From CAVSRC01 sp963743015 (GTDB lineage Bacteria; Pseudomonadota; Alphaproteobacteria; Rhizobiales; Kaistiaceae): a stretch of 64,000 nucleotides of DNA. Under the pieces are notes generated by a model. That model ran no database searches, was not told where the DNA came from, and saw only the letters and a list, made by a program, of their open reading frames with translations. The DNA is taken from the NCBI GenBank assembly GCA_963743015.1, contig CAVUOD010000014.1, positions 558,001 to 622,000 on the forward strand, written 5' to 3'. Below are positions 1 to 10,459 of the stretch, piece by piece. The position numbers and the translations under genes were made by a program. Position 1 is the stretch's first letter; each line of letters opens with the position of its first letter.

Positions 1-105
1 TCCGGCACCGAAGTGAAGATCGACGGCGAGGATCTCCTCATCATGAAGGAGTCCGACGTCATGGGCGTCATCGAAGGCAAGGCCGCGGGCCGCAAGGCCG
101 CCTGA
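1..105 (+). CDS. groES: GroES co-chaperonin, 3' end only
   Basis: Only the last 34 codons are inside the window. The translation contains DLLIMKESDVMGVI, the conserved C-terminal strand of the GroES barrel, and ends in TGA at 103-105. GroES forms the heptameric lid of the GroEL folding chamber in the cytoplasm. groEL starts 53 bases downstream on the same strand, the usual groESL operon order. The promoter and any CIRCE or RpoH site lie outside the window. Confidence 0.93.
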   Translation, partial: SGTEVKIDGEDLLIMKESDVMGVIEGKAAGRKAA

Positions 106-158
106 CGGCGCCAGCGCCCCCTAGCTTCCCCCTTTCCAGAATTCAAGGAACAACAGCA

Positions 159-1780
<1,622 letters not shown>

Positions 1781-1798
<18 letters not shown>

Positions 1799-1874
1799 TC
1801 CACGCGCCCATCCTGTTCCCTGCCGAAGTCGGGCAAGCCCGACTTCGGTGGCGGCGTGGACTTCTCGTCCGCGC
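1781..1874 (+). repeat. imperfect direct duplication of the groEL 3' end
   Basis: The 25 bases at 1781-1805, which cover the groEL stop codon (GGMDF-stop), recur at 1850-1874 with 22 of 25 matches. In the second copy the TAG is changed to TCG. It lies just before the terminator and looks like a local duplication of the end of the gene. Confidence 0.5.
1823..1848 (+). repeat. perfect 12-bp inverted repeat
   Basis: CCGAAGTCGGGC at 1823-1834 pairs perfectly with GCCCGACTTCGG at 1837-1848 around a 2-base centre. It sits in the groEL 3' untranslated region with no following T-run, so it is a transcript hairpin rather than a classical terminator by itself. Confidence 0.6.
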
Positions 1875-1891
1875 TTCTCACACGGAATACG

Positions 1892-1924
1892 GAAAGGCCG
1901 CCCTGTCGGGCGGCCTTTCTCTTT
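1892..1924 (+). terminator. rho-independent terminator of groESL
   Basis: The stem GAAAGGCCGCCC (1892-1903) / GGGCGGCCTTTC (1908-1919) has a TGTC loop and is followed by TCTTTT. It lies 94 bases after the groEL stop. The T-rich strand faces groEL, and the next gene ends convergently at 1946. Confidence 0.85.
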
Positions 1925-1945
1925 TCATCGGCGGACAAGCGGATA

Positions 1946-2381
1946 TCAGGCGGTGGCGCGCGCCGACACGGCTGTCTTGCCCTCCGCCGGCAGGTCGTCG
2001 ACGCAGCGCTCGAACATCTCGGCCGTCGCGCGCAACCGGCGCGCCAGCAGCCGCATCACGGTGCGGGCGAAATCCTCGTCGTCGCGCACCAGCACGCCGA
2101 ACAGGTCGCGGTCGATCGGCAGCAGCTCGACGTCGCCGACGGCGACGGCGGTATCGAGCTGCGGCGCGCCGGTGATCAGGCTCGCCTCGCCGAAGATCTC
2201 GCCGGGGCCGATGGTCTCCACCGGGCGGCCTCTTCTGGCGCAGCTCGACGCCGCCGCGCTTGACGATATAGGCGCAGCGTCCCTCGTCGCCGCGCTGATG
2301 GATGGTCACGCCGTCGACGAAGATGAGGATCGCGCTGCCGCTGGAGGCGATGACATCAACGTCGAAGATGGTTCCGTTCAT
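1946..2381 (-). CDS. cyclic-nucleotide-binding domain protein (one frameshift)
   Basis: A small Crp-type cNMP-binding beta-roll without a DNA-binding helix-turn-helix. The first part reads MNGTIFDVDVIASSGSAILI with a CAYIVKRGGVEL strand. A frameshift near 2222-2235 separates it from ETIGPGEIFGEASLITGAPQ, which is the phosphate-binding cassette position (GEIFGEASLITG versus GE-[AL] in true cAMP sites). The C-terminal helix is EDFARTVMRLLARRLRAT. Total length is about 144 residues. A near-homologue lies at 3966-4396 and an SbmA-like transporter between them, all on the minus strand. The ligand (cAMP, cGMP or none) cannot be read from the sequence. Confidence 0.8.
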
Positions 2382-2504
2382 GGGGGTCTCCTCGCGGGCC
2401 CGTCCAGCGGCGGCGAGTGTCGACCCCGGGGATTTAAGAAACGGCGTAGGCCACCGTTCAAATTGCTCCGATCGGGCGCGGCACTTGCGTCAGCCGGCTC
2501 TCCG

Positions 2505-3773
2505 TCACCGGTTCGTGCCTCGATCGGCGGCAGCGGCTCGTCGCTGCAGCGTGGCTTCGAAAGCGCGCAGGCGCTTGTAGATCGACATCAGCTCGACGAT
2601 CGTCGACCACGAATTGACCAGATATTGGAAGGACGATTCCACCTGGCCGAAGGCGCGCAGGATCTGCTGCATGACGCCGAGGGTGAAGCCGGCGGCAACG
2701 ATGGTCGGCGCCAGCGCAACATAGGGCACCATGACGCCCGCCTGAAGATAGCCGTAGCGGGCGACGTTGAAATACAAGTAGTTGAGATAGATGCGGAAAT
2801 AGTTTCGGCGCACGTTCGCGAAAAGTTCGAAGAGCGTCGGCGGCTGGGCCATTTCGGCGCTGTCCTCGCCGAGCACGAGTTCCTTGCGATAGGCCGCTTC
2901 GACGCGCTGATTGCGGAACTCAGCCCGGCAACCGGATGCCGGCGACGGCCAGCAGCCCGGTGCCGAAGATCGCCCAGATGACGGCGACGATGACCAGTGC
3001 CTGGGGCACGGCGCCGATGATCGGCAGCTCCTTCACGAAGGAGGACAGGCCCCACAGGATCGGCAGGAAGGCGATCAGCGTCATCACCGAGTTGACCAGG
3101 CTGACGCCGAGATTCTCCATGGTGGAGGCGAAGCGCATGGTGTCTTCCTGCACGCGCTGCGAGGCGCCTTCGATGGCTCTCAGCTTCTGCCAGTTGGCGA
3201 CATAGTAGTCGTTCATCGCCGTGCGCCAGCGGAAGATGTAGTGGCTGACCAGGAAGGCGTTGAAGACGGCGACGAAGATGTAGATCATCGCGATCGTCAG
3301 GAACGTCGCGAGCTGACCGAAATAGGCGGCGCTGGTGACGGCATGCGGCGTGGCCAGGGACTTCTGGATGAGGTCGTAGAACGAGCCGAACCAGTTGTTG
3401 ATCAGGACATCGAGCTGGACCTGGAACCAGACGATGAACAGGATCACGGAGCTGAGCCACCACCGACCAGCGGAACCAGGGATGGGGCGAAAACTGCCGC
3501 CAGGCAACAGCGAAGATGGCGCCGCAGATGAACATGTACTGGTAGAGCCAGGCATCGACCGCAATGTCGTGGGCGGAGGCATAGGTGGTGCGGGCGGCGT
3601 CGCCGCTGACCGGCTGGTAGCGGCGGGGGATAATGGATGCCGAAGATCGGGCCGAGGCTGACGTGGCGTCCCAGCTCCCGCGCAAACAGATACCAGATGG
3701 CCATGCAAACGGCCGTCCACAGGATCGCGGAACCAAAGAGCACACGTGGTTTGGGGAAGAACGAAGCGAACAT
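2505..3773 (-). CDS. SbmA/BacA-family peptide transporter (three frameshifts)
   Basis: Inner-membrane homodimeric, proton-driven importer of peptides, related to SbmA of enterics and BacA of rhizobia and Brucella. It has the membrane fold of an ABC exporter but no ATPase domain. Reading across shifts near 3627, 3455 and 2925 gives about 420 residues, the usual size. Segments include MFASFFPKPRVLFGSAILWT, LINNWFGSFYDLIQKSL, FRWRTAMNDYYVANWQKL, GASQRVQEDTMRFASTMENL and NVRRNYFRIYLNYLYFNVAR. The start at 3773 is preceded by GAAGGA at good spacing; an in-frame ATG at 3797 has no such site. It is flanked by two cNMP-binding proteins on the same strand. Confidence 0.82.
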
Positions 3774-3965
3774 GCGGGTGTTTCCTTCGCGCACCACCGG
3801 CTGGCGGTCGCTGGTTCAAGGCGGGATTCGCGATCGACGGCGCAGGATGGAGAAGGCGCTACGCGGACGCAATCGTGATTTGACCGGTGAAAATGGCCCG
3901 CAAATGGCAGATTCCAAGGTCTAACCGGAGGATTTCCCCGGCCAAACCACTGGATTACCAATAGT

Positions 3966-4396
3966 TCACGCGGAACGGCGTGGCGCGCGCTGGATCGGCA
4001 GGCCGGTTTCTGCGGGTGCGCGTGCATTGGCGGAGCGCAGGCGCAGAGCGAGAAGCTGCATCACCTTGATGGCGAAGTCGGGCACCTCGCGGGCGAGCCG
4101 GACGAACGTCGCCTGGTCGATGACGACCAGTTCGGTGGCCTTGCGGGCCACCGCCGAGGCGCTGCGCGGGCCGCCGTCGATGAGTGCCATTTCGCCGAAC
4201 AGCCCGCCCGGCCCGACCACTTCGAAGGCATGGCCGGCACCGCGGATTTCGACCTCGCCGGAACGCACGAGATAGGCGAACTCACCGCGGTCGCCCTTGA
4301 CGAAGACGACCCCGCCATCGGCGAAAGCTGACGGTGCGTCCGTTCGGCACCGACGGTCAGATCGACATCGAAACGCAGGTCGCTCACCGCTTGCAC
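3966..4396 (-). CDS. cyclic-nucleotide-binding domain protein (one frameshift)
   Basis: Second stand-alone cNMP-binding protein, about 143 residues with no helix-turn-helix. The start MQAVSDLRFDVDLTVGAERT is joined across a frameshift near 4325 to FADGGVVFVKGDRGEFAYLV. The cassette is GPGGLFGEMALIDGGPRSAS, close to the GE-hallmark of CRP-type pockets and ending in R-S-A. The last helix is DFAIKVMQLLALRLRSANAR. Same family and order of elements as the protein at 1946-2381. It lies upstream of the SbmA-like gene on the same strand, separated by about 190 bases, so co-expression is possible but not shown. Confidence 0.8.
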
Positions 4397-4577
4397 TCCA
4401 TACCCGGCACGGGCCGTGGATGACTGCCACGATCAGGCTTAACGAAAGCTGGCGCTCCCCCGGCGATCTTGCCTCAGGGTTAACCGGCGATCACGGGCCG
4501 GAAAGGCTTTTGAACGACCTTCGGCAACCTTGCCGCTCCCCCGGCGATGGGATAGGAACCGCGCGCCATGGCAAGCA

Positions 4578-6026
4578 ATGACACAGAAACCGAAAGCCCG
4601 GCTGCCGCGCGGGCTGATCGACCGCTCGGCGGCGGATATCCGCGCCGCCGAGCGCATGATGGCGCGCATCCGCCGCGTCTACGAGCGCTACGGCTTCGAG
4701 CCGGTCGAAACCCCGCTGATCGAATATACCGATGCGCTCGGCAAGTTCCTGCCCGACCAGGACCGGCCGAACGAGGGCGTGTTCTCGTTCCTCGACGACG
4801 ACGAGCAGTGGCTGTCGCTGCGCTACGACCTGACGGCGCCGCTGGCCCGCTACGTGGCGGAGAATTACGAGCGCCTGCCCAAGCCCTATCGCAGCTATCG
4901 GTCGGGCTGGGTGTTCCGCAACGAGAAGCCGGGTCCGGGCCGCTTCCGCCAGTTCATGCAGTTCGACGCCGATACCGTCGGCGCGGCTTCGGTCGCCGCC
5001 GATGCGGAGATGTGCATGATGGCCGCCGACACGCTGGAGGAACTGGGGATTCCGCGCGGGCAGTACGTGATCCGCGTGAACAACCGCAAGGTGCTCGACG
5101 GCGTCATGGAGGAGATCGGCGTCGCCGACGAGCGCCAGAAGCTCGCCGTGCTGCGCGCCATCGACAAGCTCGACCGCCTCGGCATCGAGGGGGTGCGCGA
5201 CCTGCTCGGGCCCGGCCGGCGCGACGAGAGCGGCGACTTCACCAAGGGCGCCGGCCTCGACCCGCACCAGGTGGCGACCGCTCTGACATCGCTCGAAGCC
5301 GGGGAACAGGGGCGCCCGCATCCGGGCAGGACCACCATCGGCCAGGAGGGCTCCGCCGAGCTCGACAAGATCGCGGCCCAGGTCGCGGCTGCCGGCTACG
5401 GCACCGACCGTATCCGCATCGACGCATCGGTTGTGCGCGGCCTCGAATATTACACCGGGCCGGTCTACGAGGCCGAACTGCTGTTCGAGACCGTCAACGA
5501 GAAGGGCGAACCCGCCCGCTTCGGCTCGGTCGGCGGCGGCGGGCGCTATGACGGGCTGGTCGGTCGCTTCACTGCCGAGCCGATCCCGGCAACCGGCTTT
5601 TCCATCGGCGTGTCGCGCCTGCAGTCGGCGCTGTCGGCGCTCGCCAAGGGCGAGACCGGCGACACCGACGGTCCGGTCGTGGTGCTGGTGCTCGATCACG
5701 ATCGCATGGGCGAATACCAGCAGATGGTCGCCGAACTGCGCCGCGCCGACATTGCCGCCGAGCTCTATCTCGGCGCCGCCGGCATGCGGGCGCAGATGAA
5801 ATATGCCGACCGGCGCAACGCGCCGCTCGCCATCATCCAGGGCGGCGACGAAAAGGCGCGCGGCGTGGTGCAGATCAAGGATCTGGCGCTCGGCAAGAAG
5901 CTGTCGGCAGGAATCGAGGACAACGCCCAGTGGCGCGAGGAGCGGCCCGGCCAGGAGGAGGTCGCGGAACGCGATCTGGTGGAGGCGGTCAATCGCCTGC
6001 TCGGCCGCGGCGAGCGGCGCCCGTAG
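4578..6026 (+). CDS. hisS: histidyl-tRNA synthetase
   Basis: Class II aminoacyl-tRNA synthetase that charges tRNA-His in the cytoplasm; 482 residues. Motif 2 is FRNEKPGPGRFRQF (about 113-126), the histidine-specific loop is GLEYYTGPVYE (about 287-297) and motif 3 is GGGGRYDGLVGRF (about 317-329). The start at ATG 4578 (MTQKPKARLPRG) matches the family N-terminus; an in-frame ATG at 4530 would add 16 unconserved residues. It begins a hisS-hisZ-hisG run typical of Rhizobiales. The window also carries a tRNA-His with A73 and no encoded G-1, the combination known from an alphaproteobacterial HisRS lineage. Confidence 0.96.
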   Translation: MTQKPKARLPRGLIDRSAADIRAAERMMARIRRVYERYGFEPVETPLIEYTDALGKFLPDQDRPNEGVFSFLDDDEQWLSLRYDLTAPLARYVAENYERLPKPYRSYRSGWVFRNEKPGPGRFRQFMQFDADTVGAASVAADAEMCMMAADTLEELGIPRGQYVIRVNNRKVLDGVMEEIGVADERQKLAVLRAIDKLDRLGIEGVRDLLGPGRRDESGDFTKGAGLDPHQVATALTSLEAGEQGRPHPGRTTIGQEGSAELDKIAAQVAAAGYGTDRIRIDASVVRGLEYYTGPVYEAELLFETVNEKGEPARFGSVGGGGRYDGLVGRFTAEPIPATGFSIGVSRLQSALSALAKGETGDTDGPVVVLVLDHDRMGEYQQMVAELRRADIAAELYLGAAGMRAQMKYADRRNAPLAIIQGGDEKARGVVQIKDLALGKKLSAGIEDNAQWREERPGQEEVAERDLVEAVNRLLGRGERRP

Positions 6027-6032
6027 CGATGA

Positions 6033-7113
6033 ATGACCGCGTCCTATGAACCGCTGCGCCGGCTTTTCGCCGAGGCCGGCTACGCCTTCGTCGAGCCGCC
6101 GATCGTTCATCCGGCGAGCGTCTTCGTCGAGCTGGCCGGCGAGGATCTGCGCCGGCGCCTCGTATCTGACCAGTGCCGCCGACGGCACCGAGCTGGCGCT
6201 CAGGCCCGACTACACCATCCCCGTCTGCCTGCATCACCTGGCCACCGGCGCGGCCAAGCGCAAGGCAGGCTATGCCTATCTCGGGCGGGTGTTCCGCCAT
6301 CGCCGGGACGAGCCCGGCGAGTTCCTGCAGGCCGGCATCGAATTGCTCGGCCGCATGGACCGGGTTGCCGCCGATGCCGATGCGCTGAAACTGGCTCTCG
6401 ATGCCATCGCGCTGCTCGGCGTGAAGAAATCTGCCGTGCGCATCGGCGATTCCGCCATCTTCGGCGCCGTGCTCGACGCGCTCGAACTGAGCCCGCCGTG
6501 GAAGCGGCGGCTGGCACGCAATTTCGGTAACGCCGAGCGCCTGGCGGCGCTGATTGCGCGGGCCAATGGCGGCACCAGGGCCGCCGCCGCGACCGGGCGT
6601 GACCAGCGCGCCAGCGCCCGCCGCCGTGCGGCGGAGGCACTCGAACTGGCCGGCCTGGCGACAATAGACGGTCGCACGGCGGAAGAGATCGCCGACCGCT
6701 TCATCGAGAAGGCGGTGATCGCCGCCGGCATCGGCGACCGGCCGGCCAAGGTGCTGTCGCGCTTCTTGGGCGTTTCCGGCACGCCGGCCCGGTCGCTCGC
6801 CGCCATGCGCAGCCTGGCGCGCAACGAGAAGCTCGCCATCGACAAGGCGCTCGATCGCTTCGAAGCGCGCGCGCAGGCGCTCGACCGTCGCGGTGTGGCG
6901 CTTCCGCGCCTCACCTTCGCCGCCGATTTCGGCCGGCGGCTCGACTACTACACCGGCTTCGTCTTCGAGGTTCACGATGCCGGCCGCCCGGGCAGCGGAC
7001 AGATCGTCGGCGGCGGCCGCTACGACCGCATGATGGCTCTGATCTCGGCCGGCGCCGCAGTGCCGGCGGTCGGCTTCTCCATCTGGCTCGACCGCATCGG
7101 AGGGACGCGATGA
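6033..7113 (+). CDS. hisZ: ATP phosphoribosyltransferase regulatory subunit HisZ (one frameshift)
   Basis: HisRS paralogue that cannot charge tRNA and instead forms a hetero-octamer with short-form HisG, allowing histidine feedback. The N-terminus reads YEPLRRLFAEAGYAFVEPPI from ATG 6033. After an extra base near 6155-6165 it continues as SYLTSAADGTELALRPDYTI, with VFRHRRDEPGEFLQAGIELL and a C-terminal GRYDRMMALIS. Corrected length is about 360 residues. It starts 6 bases after hisS and its TGA overlaps the hisG ATG (ATGA), so the two are translationally coupled. Confidence 0.93.
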
Positions 7114-7854
7114 GCGCGCCGCTGGTGATCGCCGTTCCGTCCAAGGGCCGTCTGCAGGAGAACACGCTCGCCGCCTTCGCCGGGGCCGGCCTGGAACTGG
7201 TGCGCTCGGGCGCGGCGCGGCGCTATCGCGGCCGCATCGCCGGCGTCGCCGGAGCCGAGGTCGCCTATCTGTCGGCGCCCGAGATCGCACGAGAGATCGG
7301 CGCCGGCGCCGTTCATCTCGGCGTCACCGGCCGCGACCAGGTGGAAGAGACGGTCCCCGACTGGCAGGCGCGCGCCGCCTTCGTGACGCCGCTCGGCTTC
7401 GGCCATTGCGACGTGGTCGTCGCCGTGCCGGAAGCCTGGATCGACGTCGAGACCATGGCCGACCTCGACGACGTGGCCGCCGACTTCCGCCCGCGCCACG
7501 GCCGAAGGCTGACGGTGGCGACCAAATATATCAACCTCACCCGCCGCTTCTTCGCCGGCCACGGCATCGCCGACTACCGCATCGTCGAGAGCCAGGGCGC
7601 CACCGAAGGCGCGCCGGCTTCGGGCGCGGCCGACCTGATCGTCGACATCACCACTACCGGCACGACGCTCACCGCCAACGGCCTGAAGATCCTTGCCGAC
7701 GGAGTCATCCTGAAGTCGGAAGCCCATCTCGTGGCGGGGCTGACGGCGCCCTGGGACGCACCGCGCCGCGAAACGCTCCGCGCCCTGCTCACGCCCTTCA
7801 AGATCGGGCGCAAGGAATTCGACCGCCCTCATGGGACGGCTCAAGCAGGGCTGA
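7110..7854 (+). CDS. hisG: ATP phosphoribosyltransferase, short form (3' frameshift)
   Basis: First enzyme of histidine biosynthesis, joining ATP and PRPP. This is the short catalytic form that lacks the C-terminal regulatory domain and needs HisZ, which is encoded just upstream. The N-terminus is PLVIAVPSKGRLQENTL and the PRPP-binding stretch DLIVDITTTGTTLTANGL is near 179-196. After KIGRKEFDR a surplus C near 7825 shifts the frame. In the restored frame the protein ends LMGRLKQG at TGA 7852-7854, the usual family end, giving about 247 residues. Uncorrected translation would run to 7958 through the terminator. Confidence 0.93.
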
Positions 7855-7906
7855 CGAGCCGCCGCAGCTGCCCTTTCGGGTCGAGACGACCATGTGATGG
7901 TCATAT

Positions 7907-7930
7907 TGGGCAGCAAGCTGCCCAGTTTTT
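7907..7930 (+). terminator. rho-independent terminator after hisG
   Basis: TGGGCAGC (7907-7914) pairs perfectly with GCTGCCCA (7917-7924) and is followed by GTTTTT. It lies 52 bases after the corrected hisG stop. This also supports the corrected stop, because the uncorrected frame would translate through it. Confidence 0.88.
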
Positions 7931-8043
7931 GCCATATCCCGACGGTGGCCATGCATGAATTGCATTGGTGCAATGCAGCAAACCCCCTGCCGCCAATTTC
8001 TACAGTGCTTATCTTCCGGGCAGAGATTGGAAGGAGAGTACCG

Positions 8044-8205
8044 ATGAACAGCTTTGCCCGTGCCTTCAGCAACCTGACCGTTGGCTTCAACACGGCCCGC
8101 CTGAATCACACGCTAAACCGCATGAGCGACCGCCAGCTCGCCGATATCGGCCTGACCCGCGAGAACGTCTCGCTGCGTGCGCTCGAGCAGGCCCAGTCGC
8201 GCTAG
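8044..8205 (+). CDS. DUF1127 small protein (copy 1)
   Basis: 53-residue protein carrying the DUF1127 signature MSDRQLADIGLTREN near its C-terminus. It starts at ATG 8044 after GGAAGGAGAG. Short DUF1127 proteins are common in Rhizobiales and some are linked to RNA turnover, phosphate response or symbiosis; the role of this copy cannot be told. A second copy follows 110 bases downstream with the same spacing to its ribosome-binding site, suggesting tandem duplication. Confidence 0.88.
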   Translation: MNSFARAFSNLTVGFNTARLNHTLNRMSDRQLADIGLTRENVSLRALEQAQSR

Positions 8206-8315
8206 GCAGCGAACCGAAACGCTTCGCGGGGGCAGCCCGACGCCGCCCCTGACGCCGAAGGGATCGGGCTCCCGGCATTACGCCGAAGAGCCGCATGGTT
8301 TGAAGGAGAATACCG

Positions 8316-8477
8316 ATGCGCACGTTCAAACGTGTTGCCGCCGGCCTTGCCGAGGGGTTTTTGACCGCCCGTTACCATGAGGCCCTGAGGCAAATGAACG
8401 ACCATCAGCTGGCCGATCTCGGCCTCACCCGCGAGGGCATTCCCCAGCGCGCGCGTGAACTGGCGCGGATGCGCTAG
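8316..8477 (+). CDS. DUF1127 small protein (copy 2)
   Basis: 53-residue protein, same length as copy 1, starting at ATG 8316 after GAAGGAGAATACCG and ending at TAG 8475-8477. The core MNDHQLADLGLTREGIPQRA is clearly homologous to the first copy, while the N-terminal half (MRTFKRVAAGLAEGFLTARY) has diverged. It may share a transcript with copy 1 and is followed by a GC hairpin. Function unknown beyond the family. Confidence 0.88.
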   Translation: MRTFKRVAAGLAEGFLTARYHEALRQMNDHQLADLGLTREGIPQRARELARMR

Positions 8478-8505
8478 GCGGTACGCGGAAACGGAATCTT
8501 CAGCG

Positions 8506-8535
8506 AGGGCGGCGCAGAGCCGCCCTTCGCGTTTT
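8506..8535 (+). terminator. probable terminator of the DUF1127 pair
   Basis: AGGGCGGC (8506-8513) / GCCGCCCT (8519-8526) with loop GCAGA, then TCGCGTTTT. The T-run is interrupted, so termination strength is uncertain. Confidence 0.6.
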
Positions 8536-8758
8536 CACAGCCGATTGATCAACCGCAGGACCTCATCGGCGAAGCGGCGGCATCGTATTGCCAGCCCTCC
8601 GGCGAGCCGTGGCCGGCGATCATGTCGGCCACCGACGGCGCGCCGATGCTGTCGAAATGCAGGACGCGCATGGCCGGCGGACTGGCGCCGAGACGTACCG
8701 CGATGGTGGTCTTGCCGCTGCCCGAGGTACCGGTGAGGATGACGATGCGCCCGGTCAC
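8535..8758 (-). pseudogene. truncated P-loop NTPase (kinase-like N-terminus)
   Basis: The GTG start gives TGRIVILTGTSGSGKTTIAV with a perfect Walker A motif (GTSGSGKT), followed by VLHFDSIGAPSVADMIAGHG. After GWQYDAA a frameshift near 8578 leads to RFADEVLRLINRL and a stop at 8535-8537, giving about 75 residues. Nucleoside-kinase-type P-loop proteins normally need 150 or more, so the lid and Walker B region is missing. Its GTG overlaps the tag stop codon (GTGA), so it was probably translated with tag. Internal deletion or a decayed gene is most likely. Confidence 0.6.
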
Positions 8759-9390
8759 TTGCGGGGACGGACGAAGGCCTTGCGCTCGCGCTCGACCTCC
8801 TTATGGCACCAGCAGCCGGGGTGGTGGTCGTTGACCAGACCCATCGCCTGCATGAAGGCGTAACAAGTGGTGGCGCCGACGAATTTCCAGCCGCGCTTCT
8901 TCAGGTCCTTCGACAGCGAAATCGACATGATGGACTGGGACAGCGGCACGAAGCTTTCCGCGTCTTGCGGCTTGATCCATTCCGTCTCCGCTTCAAAATC
9001 CCAGAAATAGGCGGCGAGCGACCCCGCCTCGCGCTCCAGCGCGACGGCGCGCTGGGCATTGTTGATGGTCGCCTCGATCTTGCCGCGGTGGCGGATGATG
9101 CCGGCATCGGCGAGCAGGCGCGCGACGTCCTTCTCCTTGAAGCGGCCGACCTTGTGATAGTCGAAGCCGGCGAAGGCCTTGCGGAAGTTCTCGCGCTTCC
9201 TGAGGATGGTCAGCCAGGACAGGCCGGACTGGAAGCCCTCCAGGCAGATCTTCTCGAACAGGCGGAAATCGTCGGCGACCGGCCGGCCCCATTCATGATC
9301 GTGATAGGGGATGTAATCGGGCGTGCTGGCGCCCCAGGCGCAGCGCGTCCTGCCGTCCTCGCCCTTCACCAGTGCCGTTTCGTCAGCCAT
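8755..9390 (-). CDS. tag: DNA-3-methyladenine glycosylase I
   Basis: Base-excision repair enzyme that removes 3-methyladenine from alkylated DNA; 211 residues. It matches Tag by CAWGASTPDYIPYHDHEWGR at 17-36 (zinc ligand Cys and the HD-EWG core), FEKICLEGFQSGLSWLTIL, and the zinc-binding tail DHHPGCWCHKE. The ATG at 9390 has GGGGGGAG upstream. Its stop overlaps the start of the truncated P-loop gene. Confidence 0.95.
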   Translation of the reverse strand: MADETALVKGEDGRTRCAWGASTPDYIPYHDHEWGRPVADDFRLFEKICLEGFQSGLSWLTILRKRENFRKAFAGFDYHKVGRFKEKDVARLLADAGIIRHRGKIEATINNAQRAVALEREAGSLAAYFWDFEAETEWIKPQDAESFVPLSQSIMSISLSKDLKKRGWKFVGATTCYAFMQAMGLVNDHHPGCWCHKEVERERKAFVRPRK

Positions 9391-9579
9391 GTGGCTCCCC
9401 CCGTAACCGTTCGTTCACCATGGCCGAACGTGGCCACCATTGGTTTACCATTTGCTTGGCGGCGCCCACTACCGTCGGTCATGGAAGCGGCCCAACGAAA
9501 AACACATCGGCGTCAGGCAGGTCCGTTCCGCCGCGCGGGGGGTAACCCCGCAAGTCGCGCACAGTAACCGAGTACGCCG

Positions 9580-10266
9580 ATGATCAACCGTTTCTTCCCC
9601 TCGATCGCGCTTGCCGCCTTTGCCTTCGGCATCATGCACAGCGGTCATGCCGCCGCCCAGCCGGTCACCTTCACTGACGGTCCGCTGCTGCTGCAACTCA
9701 TGGCGCCGCACCGCGTCGGCGTCGCCAGGCCGGCGCCGCAGCAGGCCTCGTTCTCGCCGGCGGTCTTTCCGCGCCAGCAGCGCCAGGCGCCGACCACCGA
9801 CCCCAATTACGGCCATCCCATCGACCCGGCCTTCCTGCCACGGGAAGTCGCCTATCAGACCGATCGGGCCAAGGGCACGATCATCATCGATACCGAAGCA
9901 CGCTACCTTTACCTGATCCTCGGCAACGGCATGGCCAAGCGCTACGGTGTCGGTGTCGGCCGCCCGGGTTTCGAATGGGCGGGCGTTCACACCGTCACGC
10001 GCAAAGCCAAGTGGCCGGACTGGACGCCGCCGGAGGAGATGCGCCAGCGGGTGGCGAACCTGCCGGTCCATATGGTCGGCGGCATCAACAACCCGCTCGG
10101 CGCCCGTGCGCTCTATCTCGGCTCGACGCTCTATCGCATTCACGGCTCCAACCAGCCGTGGACGATCGGTCATGCCGTCTCGTCGGGCTGCATCCGCATG
10201 CGCAACCAGGACGTCGTCGACCTCTACGACCGGGTGAAGGTCGGCACCAAGGTCGTCGTCAAGTAG
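9580..10266 (+). CDS. periplasmic L,D-transpeptidase (copy 1)
   Basis: YkuD-fold enzyme of the ErfK/YbiS group that forms 3-3 peptidoglycan cross-links or anchors outer-membrane proteins; 228 residues. An N-terminal signal segment (SIALAAFAFGIMHSGHAAA) is followed by GTIIIDTEARYLYLIL, the first YkuD strands. The catalytic motif HGSNQPWTIG...SSGCIRM places the nucleophile at Cys204. The paralogue at 10460 has the same layout. Rhizobiales rely heavily on L,D-transpeptidases for polar growth, so several copies per genome are normal. Confidence 0.93.
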   Translation: MINRFFPSIALAAFAFGIMHSGHAAAQPVTFTDGPLLLQLMAPHRVGVARPAPQQASFSPAVFPRQQRQAPTTDPNYGHPIDPAFLPREVAYQTDRAKGTIIIDTEARYLYLILGNGMAKRYGVGVGRPGFEWAGVHTVTRKAKWPDWTPPEEMRQRVANLPVHMVGGINNPLGARALYLGSTLYRIHGSNQPWTIGHAVSSGCIRMRNQDVVDLYDRVKVGTKVVVK

Positions 10267-10288
10267 CCTCGGTCCAACCGGCACGGGA

Positions 10289-10312
10289 GAGCGGCCGGGT
10301 TTGCGGCCGCTC
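10289..10312 (+). terminator. hairpin after the first L,D-transpeptidase
   Basis: GAGCGGCCG (10289-10297) pairs with CGGCCGCTC (10304-10312), 23 bases after the stop. There is no T-run, so it may act with Rho or simply stabilise the mRNA end. Confidence 0.45.
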
Positions 10313-10459
10313 GGGGATTGGACGCGCAGCGGCCAGCCTCACCTCACCACCTCGTGACTGAAGAGGTGGTTGCCGCTAGCATCGTGAGTTCGTTATCGTT
10401 TCAAAATATACGCGGCGGCTGGCTCCGGCGATGCCGGAGCCATACCCAGGGGGATTGAA

